A stretch of DNA of 64,000 bases, taken from contig NC_092460.1 of the NCBI RefSeq assembly GCF_047495875.1, forward strand, positions 41,520,073-41,584,072, written 5' to 3'. Below the pieces are notes generated by a model. That model saw only the letters and a list, made by a program, of their open reading frames with translations. It was not told where the DNA came from and did no database searches. Origin of the DNA: Pithys albifrons albifrons (Eukaryota > Chordata > Aves > Passeriformes > Thamnophilidae). Below are positions 35,552 through 48,600 of the stretch, in pieces (positions within the stretch are counted from its first letter, which is position 1; each line of letters starts with the position of its first letter). The position numbers and the translations under genes are program-made.

Positions 35552-38500
35552 TCTGCTAACAAGTGAAACAGTTGACTCCTGCCAGAAAGAATGTATCAGG
35601 ACACATATTTCTTATGGCTTTAGAAAGATTCTCATATGCATCTGAAAATCCAGGCCTGGATCTTTCTTTCTCGGTGAAAAACAGCGTTGTTCCTTAGGGG
35701 AAGCTCATCTTGCAAAGTGCAACTTTTCCTTCCTAACAAGAGAAACCGCTGATTCTTGCAAGATAGAAGGCATAAGGACACATATTTCTTATGGCTTTGA
35801 TAAGTGAATAATATGCATCTGAGAATCCAGGCCTGGATCTTTCTTTCTCGGTGAAAAAGAACTTTGTTCCTTAAAGGAAGCTCAACTCGCAAAGCGCAAC
35901 TTTTCGTTGCTAACAAGAGAAACAGCTGATTCTTGCAAGACAGAAAGCATAAGGACACACATTTCTTATGGCTTTGATAAGTGAATCATATGCATTCGAG
36001 AATGCAGGTTTGGACCTTCCTTTCTTGGTGAAAACACAATTGTTACGTACGGGAAGCTCCTATCGCAAAGTGCACCTTTGCTCTTCTAACACGTGAAACT
36101 CTTGATTTCTGACAGACAGGAGACATCTGGAGACATATTTCTTATGGTTTTGGAAAGTAAATCATATACATCTAAAATTCCAGGGCTGGAGCTTGCTTTC
36201 ATGGTGCAAAGCACTGTTGTTCCTTAGGCGAAGGTCAACGAGCAAAGTGCAACTTTGATTTGCTAACAAGTGAAACAGTCGATTCCTGTCAGAACGAAGG
36301 CATCAGGACACAGTATTTTTATGGCTCTGGTTAGTGAAACACATGCATCAGAGAATCCAGGACTGGAGCCCTCTTTCTGGATGCAAAGCGCAGTTGTTCC
36401 TTAGGGGAAGTTCAGCTCGCAAAGAGTAGCATTTTTCTGCGAACAAGTGAAACAGTCGATTCCTGACAGAAAGAATGTATCAGGACACATATTTCTTATG
36501 GCTTTAGAAAGATTCTCGCATGCATCTGAGAAGCCAGGACTGGATCTTTCTTTCTCGGTGAAAAAGAACTTTGTTCCTTAAAGGAAGCTCAACTCGCAAA
36601 GTGCGACTTTACGTTGCTAACAAGAGAAACAGCTGATTCTTGCAAGACAGAAAGCATAAGGACACACATTTCTTATGGCTTTGGTAAGTGAAACATATGC
36701 ATTCGAGAATGCAGGTCTGGAGCTTTCTTTCTCGATGAAAAACACAGTTGTTACGTACGGGAAGCTCCTATCGCAAAGTGCACCTTTGCTCTTCAAACAC
36801 GTGAAACTCTTGATTTCTGACAGACAGGAGACATCAGGGCACATATTTCTTATGGTTTTGGAAAGTAAATCATATGCATCTAAAACTCCAGGGCTGGAGC
36901 TTGCTTTCACTGTGCAAAGCACTGTTGTTCCTTAGGGGAAGCTCAACAAGCAAAGTGCAACTTTGCTTTGCTAACAAGTGAAACAGTCGATTCCTGTCAG
37001 ACAGAAGGCATCAGGACACAGTATTCTTATGGCTCTGGATAGTGAATCACATGCATCAGAGAATCCAGGACTGGAGCTCTCTTTCTGGATGCAAAGCACA
37101 GTTCTTCCTTAGGGGAAGCTCAACGAGCAAAGTGCAACTTTTCTTTGCTAACAAGTGAAACAGTCGATTCCTGTCAGACAGAAGGCATCAGGACACAGTA
37201 TTTTTATGGCTCTTGTTAGTGAATCACATGCATCAGAGAATGCAGGACTGGAGCCCTCTTTCTGGATGCAAAGCGCAGTTGTTCCTTAGGGGAAGTTCAG
37301 CTCGCAAAGAGTAGCATTATTCTGCTAACAAGTGAAACAGTCGATTCCTGACAGAAAGACTGTATCAGGACACATATTTCTTATGGCTTTAGAAAGATTC
37401 TCATATGCATCTGAGAATCCAGGACTGGATCTTCCTTTCTCTGTGAAAAACAGCGTTGTTCCTTAGGGGAAGCTCATCTCTCAAAGTGCAACTTTTCGTT
37501 GCTAACAAGAGAAACAGCTGATTCTTGCAAGACAGGAACCATAAGGACACACAATTCTTATGGCTTTGATAAGTGAATAATATGCATCTGAGAATCCAGG
37601 CCTGGGTATTCTTTCTCGGTGAAAAACAACTTTGTTCCTTAAAGGAAGCTCCACTCGCAAAATGCGACTTTACGTTGCTAACAAGAGAAACAGCTGATTC
37701 TTGCAAGACAGAAAGCATAAAGACACACATTTCTTATGGCTTTGATAAGTGAATCATATGCATTCGAGAATGCAGGTCTGGAGCTTTCTTTCTTGGTGAA
37801 AAACACAGTTGTTACGTACCGGAAGCTCCTATCGCAAAGTGCAACTTTGCTCTTCTAACACGTGAAACTCTTGATTTCTGACAGACAGGAGACATCAGGG
37901 CACATATTTCTTATGGTTTGGAAAGTAAATCATATGCATCTAAAACTCCAGAGCTGGAGCTTGCTTTCACTGTGCAAAGCACTGTTGTTCCTTAGGGGAA
38001 GCTCAACGAGCAAAGTGCAACTTTGCTTTGCTAACAAGTGAAACAGTCGATTCCTGTCAGACAGAAGGCATCAGGACACAGTATTCTTATGGCTCTGGCT
38101 AGTGAATCACATGCATCAGAGAATCCAGGACTGGAGCTCTCTTTCTAAATGCAAAGCAATGTTGTTCCTTAGGGGAAGCTCAACGAGCAAAGTGCAACTT
38201 TGCTTTGCTAACAAGTGAAACAGTCGATTCCTGTCAGACAGAAGGCATCAGGACACAGTATTCTTATGGCTCTGGTTAGTGAATCACATGCATCAGAGAA
38301 TGCAGGACTGGAGCCCTCTTTCTGGATGCAAAGCACAGTTGTTCCTTAGGGGAAGTTCAGCTCACAAAGAGTAGCATTTTTCTGCTAACAAGTGAAACAG
38401 TTGACTCCTGCCAGAAAGAATGAATCAGGACACATATTTCTTATGGCTTTAGAAAGATTCTCATATGCATCTTATAATCCAGGACTGGATCTTTCTTTCT

Positions 38501-40505
38501 TGGTGAAAAACAACTTTGTTCCTTACGGGAAGCTCAACTCGCAAAGTGCGACTTTACGTTGCTAACAAGAGAAACAGCTGATTCTTGCATGACAGTAAGC
38601 ATAAGGACAAACATTTCTTATGGCTTTGAAAAGTGAATCATATGCATTCGAGAATGCAGGTTTGGAGCTTCCTTTCTTGGTGAAAACACAGTTGTTACGT
38701 ACGGGAAGCTCCTATCGGAAAGTGTACCTTTGCTCTTCTAACACGTGAAACTCTTGATTTCTGACAGACAGGAGACATCAGAGCACATATTTCTTATGGT
38801 TTTGGAAAGTAAATCATATGCATCTAAAACTCCAGGGCTGGAGCTTGCTTTCACTGTGAAAAGCACTGTTGTTCCTTAGGGGAAGCTCAACGAGCAAAGT
38901 GCAACTCTGCTTTGCTAACAAGTGAAACAGTCGATTCCTGTCAGACAGAAGGCATCAGGACACAGTATTCTTATGGCTCTGGCTAGTGAATCACATGCAT
39001 CAGAGAATCCATGACTGGAGCTCTCTTTCTGGATGCAAAGCACAGTTGTTCCTTAGGGAAAGTTCAGCTTGCAAAGAGTAGCATTTTTCTGCTAACAAGT
39101 GAAACAGTCGATTCCTGACAGAAAGAATGTATCAGGACACATATTTCTTATGGCTTTAGAAAGATTCTCATATGCATCTTAGAATCCAGGCCTGGATCTT
39201 TCTTTCTCGGTGAAAAGCAACTTTGTTCCTTAAAGGAAGCTCAACTCGCAAGGTGCGACTTTACGTTGCTAACAAGAGAAACAGCTGATTCTTGCAAGAC
39301 AGAAGGCATAAGGACACACATTTCTTATGGCTTTGATAAGTGAATAATATGCATCTGAGAATTCAGGCCTGGATCTTTGTTTCTCGGTGAAAAACAACTT
39401 TGTTCCTTAGGAGAAGCTCATCTCGCAAATGGCAACTTTTCGTTGCTAACAAGAGAAACAGCTGATTCTTGCAAGACAGAGGGCATAAGGACACACATCT
39501 CTTATGGCTTTGATAAGTGAATCATATGCATTCGAGAATGCAGGTCTGGAGCTTTCTTTCTCGGTAAAAAACACAATTGTTACGTACGGGAAGCTCTTAT
39601 CGCAAAGTGCACCTTTGCTCTTCTAACACGTGAAACTCTTGATTTCTGACAGACAGGAGTTATCAGGGCACATATTTCTTATGGTTTTGGAAAGTAAATC
39701 ATATGCATCTAAAATTCCAGGGCTGGTGCTTGCTTTCATGGTGCAAAGCACTGTTGTTTCTTTAGGGGAAGCTCAACGAGCAAAGTGCAACTTTTCGTTA
39801 ATAACAAGAGAAACAGCTGATTCATGCAAGACAGAAGGCATAAGGTCACAGATTTCTTATGGCTTTGATAAGTGAATAATATGCATCTGAGAATCCAGGC
39901 CTGGATCTTTCTTTCTCGGTGAAAAAGAACTTTGTTCCTTAGGGGAAACTCATCTCGCAAAGTGCAACTTCTCGTTGCTAACAAGAGAAAGAGTTGATTC
40001 TTGCAAGACAGAAGGCATAAGGACATATATTTCTTATGGCTTTGATAAGTCAATCATATGCATTCGAGAATGCAGGTCTGGAGCTTTCTTTCTTGGTGAA
40101 AAACACAGTTGTTACGTACGGGAAGCTCTTATCGCAAAGTGCACCTTTGCTCTTCTAACACGTGAAACTCTTGATTTCTGACAGACAGGAGACATCAGGG
40201 CACATATTTCTTATGGTTTTGGAAAGTAAATCATATGCATCTAAAACTCCAGAGCTGGAGGTTGATTTCATAGTACAATGCACTGTTGTTTCTTTAGGGG
40301 AAGCTCAACAAGCAAAGTGCAACTTTGCTTTGCTAACAAGTGAAACAGTCGATTCCTGTCAGACAGAAGGCATCAGGACACAGTATTCTTATGGCTCTGG
40401 CTAGTGAATCACATGCATCAGAGAATCCAGGACTGGAGCCCTCTTTCTGGATGCAAAGCACAGTTGTTCCTTAGGGGAAGTTCAGCTCACAATGAGTAGC
40501 ATTTT
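35552..40505 (+). repeat. Right super-HOR R28 (5-5-6-4-8, 28 monomers)
   Basis: Cycle starts are 35552, 36436, 37321, 38381 and 39088, with lengths 884, 885, 1060, 707 and 1418, for a total of 4954 bp. Nearly the same sequence recurs 4954 bp downstream at 40506. Small differences are visible, such as catctggagac at 36125 against catctggacac at 41079. The 707-bp cycle keeps gttgttccttagggg in its E, where all related cycles lack cctt. Confidence 0.9.
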
Positions 40506-43500
40506 TCTGCTAACAAGTGAAACAGTTGACTCCTGCCAGAAAGAATGTATCAGGACACATATTTCTTATGGCTTTAGAAAGATTCTCATATGCATCTGAA
40601 AATCCAGGCCTGGATCTTTCTTTCTCGGTGAAAAACAGCGTTGTTCCTTAGGGGAAGCTCATCTTGCAAAGTGCAACTTTTCCTTCCTAACAAGAGAAAC
40701 CGCTGATTCTTGCAAGATAGAAGGCATAAGGACACATATTTCTTATGGCTTTGATAAGTGAATAATATGCATCTGAGAATCCAGGCCTGGATCTTTCTTT
40801 CTCGGTGAAAAAGAACTTTGTTCCTTAAAGGAAGCTCAACTCGCAAAGCGCAACTTTTCGTTGCTAACAAGAGAAACAGCTGATTCTTGCAAGACAGAAA
40901 GCATAAGGACACACATTTCTTATGGCTTTGATAAGTGAATCATATGCATTCGAGAATGCAGGTTTGGACCTTCCTTTCTTGGTGAAAACACAATTGTTAC
41001 GTACGGGAAGCTCCTATCGCAAAGTGCACCTTTGCTCTTCTAACACGTGAAACTCTTGATTTCTGACAGACAGGAGACATCTGGACACATATTTCTTATG
41101 GTTTTGGAAAGTAAATCATATACATCTAAAATTCCAGGGCTGGAGCTTGCTTTCATGGTGCAAAGCACTGTTGTTCCTTAGGCGAAGGTCAACGAGCAAA
41201 GTGCAACTTTGATTTGCTAACAAGTGAAACAGTCGATTCCTGTCAGAACGAAGGCATCAGGACACAGTATTTTTATGGCTCTGGTTAGTGAAACACATGC
41301 ATCAGAGAATCCAGGACTGGAGCCCTCTTTCTGGATGCAAAGCGCAGTTGTTCCTTAGGGGAAGTTCAGCTCGCAAAGAGTAGCATTTTTCTGCGAACAA
41401 GTGAAACAGTCGATTCCTGACAGAAAGAATGTATCAGGACACATATTTCTTATGGCTTTAGAAAGATTCTCGCATGCATCTGAGAAGCCAGGACTGGATC
41501 TTTCTTTCTCGGTGAAAAAGAACTTTGTTCCTTAAAGGAAGCTCAACTCGCAAAGTGCGACTTTACGTTGCTAACAAGAGAAACAGCTGATTCTTGCAAG
41601 ACAGAAAGCATAAGGACACACATTTCTTATGGCTTTGGTAAGTGAAACATATGCATTCGAGAATGCAGGTCTGGAGCTTTCTTTCTCGATGAAAAACACA
41701 GTTGTTACGTACGGGAAGCTCCTATCGCAAAGTGCACCTTTGCTCTTCAAACACGTGAAACTCTTGATTTCTGACAGACAGGAGACATCAGGGCACATAT
41801 TTCTTATGGTTTTGGAAAGTAAATCATATGCATCTAAAACTCCAGGGCTGGAGCTTGCTTTCACTGTGCAAAGCACTGTTGTTCCTTAGGGGAAGCTCAA
41901 CAAGCAAAGTGCAACTTTGCTTTGCTAACAAGTGAAACAGTTGATTCCTGTCAGACAGAAGGCATCAGGACACAGTATTCTTATGGCTCTGGATAGTGAA
42001 TCACATGCATCAGAGAATCCAGGACTGGAGCTCTCTTTCTGGATGCAAAGCACAGTTCTTCCTTAGGGGAAGCTCAACGAGCAAAGTGCAACTTTTCTTT
42101 GCTAACAAGTGAAACAGTCGATTCCTGTCAGACAGAAGGCATCAGGACACAGTATTTTTATGGCTCTGGTTAGTGAATCACATGCATCAGAGAATGCAGG
42201 ACTGGAGCCCTCTTTCTGGATGCAAAGCGCAGTTGTTCCTTAGGGGAAGTTCAGCTCGCAAAGAGTAGCATTATTCTGCTAACAAGTGAAACAGTCGATT
42301 CCTGACAGAAAGACTGTATCAGGACACATATTTCTTATGGCTTTAGAAAGATTCTCATATGCATCTGAGAATCCAGGACTGGATCTTCCTTTCTCTGTGA
42401 AAAACAGCGTTGTTCCTTAGGGGAAGCTCATCTCTCAAAGTGCAACTTTTCGTTGCTAACAAGAGAAACAGCTGATTCTTGCAAGACAGGAACCATAAGG
42501 ACACACAATTCTTATGGCTTTGATAAGTGAATAATATGCATCTGAGAATCCAGGCCTGGGTATTCTTTCTCGGTGAAAAACAACTTTGTTCCTTAAAGGA
42601 AGCTCCACTCGCAAAATGCGACTTTACGTTGCTAACAAGAGAAACAGCTGATTCTTGCAAGACAGAAAGCATAAAGACACACATTTCTTATGGCTTTGAT
42701 AAGTGAATCATATGCATTCGAGAATGCAGGTCTGGAGCTTTCTTTCTTGGTGAAAAACACAGTTGTTACGTACCGGAAGCTCCTATCGCAAAGTGCAACT
42801 TTGCTCTTCTAACACGTGAAACTCTTGATTTCTGACAGACAGGAGACATCAGGGCACATATTTCTTATGGTTTGGAAAGTAAATCATATGCATCTAAAAC
42901 TCCAGGGCTGGAGCTTGCTTTCACTGTGCAAAGCACTGTTGTTCCTTAGGGGAAGCTCAACGAGCAAAGTGCAACTTTGCTTTGCTAACAAGTGAAACAG
43001 TCGATTCCTGTCAGACAGAAGGCATCAGGACACAGTATTCTTATGGCTCTGGCTAGTGAATCACATGCATCAGAGAATCCAGGACTGGAGCTCTCTTTCT
43101 AAATGCAAAGCAATGTTGTTCCTTAGGGGAAGCTCAACGAGCAAAGTGCAACTTTGCTTTGCTAACAAGTGAAACAGTCGATTCCTGTCAGACAGAAGGC
43201 ATCAGGACACAGTATTCTTATGGCTCTGGCTAGTGAATCACATGCATCAGAGAATCCAGGACTGGAGCTCTCTTTCTGGATGCAAAGCACAGTTGTTCCT
43301 TCGGGGAAGTTCAGCTTGCAAAGAGTAGCATTTTTCTGCTAACAAGTGAAACAGTCGATTCCTGACAGAAAGAATGTATCAGGACACACATTCCTTATGG
43401 CTTTAGAAAGATTCTCATATGCATCTTAGAATCCAGGCCTGGATCTTTCTTTCTCGGTGAAAAGCAACTTTGTTCCTTAAAGGAAGCTCAACTCGCAAGG

Positions 43501-45632
43501 TGCGAATTTACGTTGCTAACAAGAGAAACAGCTGATTCTTGCAAGACTGAAGGCATAAGGACACACATTTCTTATGGCTTTGATAAGTGAATAATATGCA
43601 TCTGAGGATCCAGGACTGGATCTTTCTTTCTCGGTGAAAAACAACTTTGTTCCTTAGGGGAAGCTCATCTCGCAAAGTGCAACTTCTCGTTGCTAACAAG
43701 AGAAACAGCTGATTCTTGCATGACAGTAAGCATAAGGACAAACATTTCTTATGGCTTTGAAAAGTGAATCATATGCATTCGAGAATGCAGGTTTGGAGCT
43801 TCCTTTCTTGGTGAAAACACAGTTGTTACGTACGGGAAGCTCCTATCGGAAAGTGTACCTTTGCTCTTCTAACACGTGAAACTCTTGATTTCTGACAGAC
43901 AGGAGACATCAGAGCACATATTTCTTATGGTTTTGGAAAGTAAATCATATGCACCTAAAACTCCAGGGCTGGAGCTTGCTTTCACTGTGAAAAGCACTGT
44001 TGTTAGGGGAAGCTCAACGAGCAAAGTCCAACTCTGCTTTGCTAACAAGTGAAACAGTCGATTCCTGTCAGACAGAAGGCATCAGGACACAGTATTCTTA
44101 TGGCTCTGGCTAGTGAATCACATGCATCAGAGAATCCATGACTGGAGCTCTCTTTCTGGATGCAAAGCACAGTTGTTCCTTAGGGAAAGTTCAGCTTGCA
44201 AAGAGTAGCATTTTTCTGCTAACAAGTGAAACAGTCGATTCCTGACAGAAAGAATGTATCAGGACACATATTTCTTATGGCTTTAGAAAGATTCTCATAT
44301 GCATCTTAGAATCCAGGCCTGGATCTTTCTTTCTCGGTGAAAAGCAACTTTGTTCCTTAAAGGAAGCTCAACTCGCAAGGTGCGACTTTACGTTGCTAAC
44401 AAGAGAAACAGCTGATTCTTGCAAGACAGAAGGCATAAGGACACACATTTCTTATGGCTTTGATAAGTGAATAATATGCATCTGAGAATTCAGGCCTGGA
44501 TCTTTGTTTCTCGGTGAAAAACAACTTTGTTCCTTAGGAGAAGCTCATCTCGCAAATGGCAACTTTTCGTTGCTAACAAGAGAAACAGCTGATTCTTGCA
44601 AGACAGAGGGCATAAGGACACACATCTCTTATGGCTTTGATAAGTGAATCATATGCATTCGAGAATGCAGGTCTGGAGCTTTCTTTCTCGGTAAAAAACA
44701 CAATTGTTACGTACGGGAAGCTCTTATCGCAAAGTGCACCTTTGCTCTTCTAACACGTGAAACTCTTGATTTCTGACAGACAGGAGTTATCAGGGCACAT
44801 ATTTCTTATGGTTTTGGAAAGTAAATCATATGCATCTAAAATTCCAGGGCTGGTGCTTGCTTTCATGGTGCAAAGCACTGTTGTTTCTTTAGGGGAAGCT
44901 CAACGAGCAAAGTGCAACTTTTCGTTAATAACAAGAGAAACAGCTGATTCATGCAAGACAGAAGGCATAAGGTCACAGATTTCTTATGGCTTTGATAAGT
45001 GAATAATATGCATCTGAGAATCCAGGCCTGGATCTTTCTTTCTCCGTGAAAAAGAACTTTGTTCCTTAGGGGAAACTCATCTCGCAAAGTGCAACTTCTC
45101 GTTGCTAACAAGAGAAAGAGTTGATTCTTGCAAGACAGAAGGCATAAGGACATATATTTCTTATGGCTTTGATAAGTCAATCATATGCATTCGAGAATGC
45201 AGGTCTGGAGCTTTCTTTCTTGGTGAAAAACACAGTTGTTACGTACGGGAAGCTCTTATCGCAAAGTGCACCTTTGCTCTTCTAACACGTGAAACTCTTG
45301 ATTTCTGACAGACAGGAGACATCAGGGCACATATTTCTTATGGTTTTGGAAAGTAAATCATATGCATCTAAAACTCCAGAGCTGGAGGTTGATTTCATAG
45401 TACAATGCACTGTTGTTTCTTTAGGGGAAGCTCAACAAGCAAAGTGCAACTTTGCTTTGCTAACAAGTGAAACAGTCGATTCCTGTCAGACAGAAGGCAT
45501 CAGGACACAGTATTCTTATGGCTCTGGCTAGTGAATCACATGCATCAGAGAATCCAGGACTGGAGCCCTCTTTCTGGATGCAAAGCACAGTTGTTCTTTA
45601 GGGGAAGTTCAGCTCACAAAGAGTAGCATTAT
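40506..45632 (+). repeat. Right super-HOR R29 (5-5-6-5-8, 29 monomers)
   Basis: Cycle starts are 40506, 41390, 42275, 43335 and 44215, with lengths 884, 885, 1060, 880 and 1418, for a total of 5127 bp. It differs from R28 mainly in its fourth cycle, a 5-mer (B-C-D-E-Ft) instead of a 4-mer. That cycle has gaggatccagg at 43604 and the cctt-deleted E at 44001. Confidence 0.9.
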
Positions 45633-48600
45633 TCTGCTATCAAGAGAAACAGTCCAATCCCGTCAGAAAGAAGGTATCAGGACACATATTTCTTATGGCT
45701 TTAGAAAGATTCTCATATGCATCTTATAATCCAGGACTGGATCTTTCTTTCTCGGTGAAAAACAGCGTTGTTCCTTAGGGGAAGCTCATCTTGCAAAGTG
45801 CAACTTTTCCTTGCTAACAAGAGAAACCGCTGATTCTTGCAAGATAGAAGGCATAAGGACACATATTTCTTATGGCTTTGATAAGTGAATAATATGCATC
45901 TGAGAATCCAGGCCTGGATCTTTCTTTCTTGGTGAAAAACAACTTTGTTCCTTACGGGAAGCTCAACTCGCAAAGTGCGACTTTTCGTTGCTAACAAGAG
46001 AAACAGCTGATTCTTGCATGACAGTAAGCATAAGGACAAACATTTCTTATGGCTTTGAAAAGTGAATCATATGCATGCGAGAATGCAGGTTTGGAGCTTC
46101 CTTTCTTGGTGAAAATACAGTTCTTATGTACGGGAAGCTCCTATCGGAAAGTGTACCTTTGCTCTTCTAACACGTGAAACTCTTGATTTCTGACAGACAG
46201 GAGACATCATGGCACATATTTCTTATGGTTTTGCAAAGTAAATCATATACATCTAAAACTCAAGGGCTGGAGCTTGCTTTCACTGTGCAAAGCACTGTTG
46301 TTCCTTAGGGGAAGCTCAACGAGCAAAGTGCAACTTTGCTTTGCTAACAAGTGAAACAGTCGATTCCTGTCAGATAGAAGGCATCAGGACACAGTATTCT
46401 TATGGCTCTTGTTAGTGAATCACATGCATTAGAGAATCCAGGCCTGGAGCTCTCTTTCTGGATGAAAAGCGCACTTGTTCCTTAGGGGAAGTTCAGCTGG
46501 CAAAGAGTAGCATTATTCTGCTAACAAGTGAAACAGTCGATTCCTGCCAGAAAGACTGTATCAGGACACATATTTCTTATGGCTTTAGAAAGATTCTCAT
46601 ATGCATCTTAGAATCCAGGACTGGATCTTTCTTTCTCGGTGAAAAACAACTTTGTTCCTTAGGGGAAGCTCATCTCGCAAAGTGCAACTTTTCGTTGCTA
46701 ACAAGAGAAACAGTTGATTCTTGCAAGACAGAAGGCATAAGGACATATATATCTTATGGCTTTGATAAGTGAATCATATGCATTTGAGAATGCAGGTCTG
46801 GAGCTTTCTTTCTTGGTGAAAAACACAGTTGTTACGTACCGGAAGCTCTTATCGCAAAGTGCACCTTTGCTCTTCTAACACGTTAAACTCTTGATGTCTG
46901 ACAGACAGGAGACATCAGGGCACATATTTCTTATGGTTTTGGAAAGTAAATCATATGCATCTAAAACTCCAGGGCTGGAGCTTGCTTTCATGGTGCAAAG
47001 CACTGTTGTTTCTTTAGGGGAAGCTCAACGAGCAAAGTGCAACCCTTCTTTGCTAACAAGTTAACAGTCGATTCCTGTCAGACAGAAGGCATCAGGACAC
47101 AGTATTTTTATGGCTCTGGTTAGTGAATCACATGCATCAGAGAATGCAGGACTGGAGCCCTCTTTCTGGATGCAAAGCGCAGTTGTTCCTTAGGGGAAGT
47201 TCAGCTCGCAAAGAGTAGCATTTATCTGCGAACAAGTGAAACAGTCGATTCCTGCCAAAAAGAATGTTTCAGGCTTTATGACTTAGAATCCAGGACTGGA
47301 TCTTTCTATCTCTGTGAAAAACAACATTGTTCCTTAGGGGAAGCTCATCTCGCAAAGTGCAACTTTTCGTTGGTAACAATAGAAACTGTTGATTCTTGCA
47401 AGACAGAAGGCGTAAGGACATATATTTCTTATGGCTTGGATAAGTGAATCATATGCATTCGAGAATGCAGGTCTGGAGCTTTCTTTCTTGGTGAAAAACA
47501 CAGTTGTTACGTAAGGGAAGCTCTTATCGCAAAGTGCACCTTTGCTCTTCTAACACGTGAAACTCTTGATTTCTGACAGACAGGAGACATCAGGGCACAT
47601 ATTTCTTATGGTTTTGGAAAGTAAATCATATGCATCTAAAACTCCAGGGCTGGAGCTTCCTTTCATGGTACAAAGCACTGTTGTTTCTTTACGAGAAGCT
47701 CAACGAGCAAAGTGCAACCCTTCTTTGCTAACAAGTGAAACAGTCGACTCCTGCCAGAAAGAATGTATCAGGACACATATTTCTTATGGCTTTAGAAAGA
47801 TTCTCATATGCTTCTTAGAATCCAGGACTGGATCTTTCTTTCTCGGTGAAAAACAGCGTTGTTCCTTAGGGGAAAATCATCTTGCAAAGTGCAACTTTTC
47901 CTTGCTAACAAGAGAAACAGCTGATTCTTCCAAGACAGAAGGCATAAGAACACACATTTCTTATGGCTTTGATAAGTGAATAATATGCATCTGGAAATCC
48001 AGGCCTGGATCTTTCTTTCTCGGTGAAAAACAACTTTGTTCCTTAAAGGAAGCTCAACTCGCAAAGTGCGACTTTACATTGCTAACAAGAGAAACAGCTG
48101 ATTCTTGCAAGACAGAAAGCATAAGGACACACATTTCTTATGGCTTTGATAAGTGAATCATATGCATTCGAGAATGCAGGTTTGGAGCTTCCTTTCTTGG
48201 TGAAAACACAGTTGTTACGTACGGGAAGCTCCTATCGCAAAGTGCACCTTTGCTCTTCTAACACGTGAAATTCTTGATTTCTGACAGACAGGAGACATCA
48301 GGGCACATATTTCTTACGGTTTTGGAAAGTAAATCATATACATCTAAAACTCCAGGGCTGGAGCTTGTTTTCACGGTGAAAAGCACTGTTGTTCCTTAGG
48401 GGAAGCTCAACGAGCAAAGTGCAACTTTGCTTTGCTAACAAGTGAAACAGTTGATTCCTGTCAGACAGAAGGCATCAGGACACAGTATTCTTATGGCTCT
48501 GGATAGTGAATCACATGCATCAGAGAATCCAGGACTGGAGCTCTCTTTCTGGATGCAACGCACTGTTGTTCCTTAGGGGAAGCTCAACGAGCAAAGTGCA

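Noticed and set aside
47225..47320. Insertion or unique sequence at the odd B monomer
   Set aside because: The oddity is a 33-bp loss with slight rearrangement of satellite bases; nothing foreign was added.
47557..47979. 140-codon open frame, and dozens of similar 60-124-codon frames on both strands
   Set aside because: They are translations of satellite monomers in several frames, overlap one another on opposite strands, and exist because the monomer length is a multiple of three. No domain or coding signature is visible.
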